A program made the position numbers and the translations under genes. From NCBI GenBank assembly GCA_022767125.1, contig JALEPZ010000064.1, positions 1 through 42,847 of the forward strand: a stretch of 42,847 nt of DNA. The letters are read 5' to 3'. The notes under the pieces are model-generated. The model ran no database searches. It was not told the DNA's origin and saw only the letters and a list, made by a program, of their open reading frames with translations. Positions within the stretch are counted from its first letter, which is position 1. Every line of letters begins with the position of its first letter. This stretch comes from Phocaeicola plebeius. GTDB lineage: Bacteria; Bacteroidota; Bacteroidia; Bacteroidales; Bacteroidaceae. This document shows positions 42,838-42,847 of this stretch, in pieces.

Positions 42838-42847
42838 CGCATTTCTG

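Noticed and set aside
42814-42847. ATG followed by KNTMQRYAFL at the right edge, a possible gene start on the plus strand
   Set aside because: The same bases read on the minus strand form a TACCTTTG promoter box, and the frame is cut by the window after eleven codons, so no support exists.

Overview
The window comes from a gut Bacteroidota, most probably a member of the Bacteroidaceae (Bacteroides/Phocaeicola type). The signs are a SusC/SusD pair next to a FecR-type anti-sigma factor and an ECF sigma factor, FimB/Mfa-type fimbrillin lipoproteins, tRNAs without an encoded CCA end, promoters with the Bacteroides -33 TTTG / -7 TAnnTTTG pattern, and almost no Shine-Dalgarno sequences. I could not assign a species.

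Region 1 (1-13245) is the conserved translation/transcription block: partial tRNA-Thr, tRNA-Tyr, tRNA-Gly, tRNA-Thr, tuf, tRNA-Trp, secE, nusG, rplK, rplA, rplJ, rplL, rpoB, rpoC, then a separately promoted tRNA-Leu. Clear hairpins followed by T-runs sit after tuf (directly against tRNA-Trp), between rplL and rpoB (a likely attenuator), after rpoC and after tRNA-Leu. Region 2 (13609-17417) is a plus-strand cluster with one small outer-membrane protein carrying a carboxypeptidase-regulatory-like domain and three fimbrillin-like lipoproteins. It is followed by 720 bp without a convincing gene, which holds a 154-bp element with terminal inverted repeats.

Region 3 (18141-33208) is a polysaccharide utilization locus. 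On the minus strand, in transcription order, it holds the FecR anti-sigma factor, SusC with an STN signalling domain, SusD, GH29 alpha-L-fucosidase, two GH2 enzymes and a GH20 beta-hexosaminidase. The ECF sigma factor is divergent from FecR. The enzyme set (fucose, galactose, N-acetylhexosamine) suggests host glycans such as mucin or milk oligosaccharides. SusC/SusD import, STN-FecR-sigma signalling and exo-acting enzymes would form one sensing and degradation circuit.

Region 4 (33323-36547) holds an O-acetylhomoserine sulfhydrylase, a divergent hot-dog thioesterase and an orphan FimB/Mfa2-like lipoprotein. Region 5 (36622-42355, minus strand) is a permease-ATPase-permease operon of the MacB/FtsX type. 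It is preceded by a full match to the sigma-54 promoter consensus and, at about -89 and -110, two palindromes 21 bp apart that look like tandem enhancer sites; this is the most striking regulatory signal in the window. Region 6 (42419-42847) has no complete gene. It holds a 194-bp element with 62-bp near-perfect inverted arms and internal direct repeats, two members of a dispersed small hairpin family with covarying stems, and a promoter plus terminator on the minus strand that could make a small RNA of about 60 nt.
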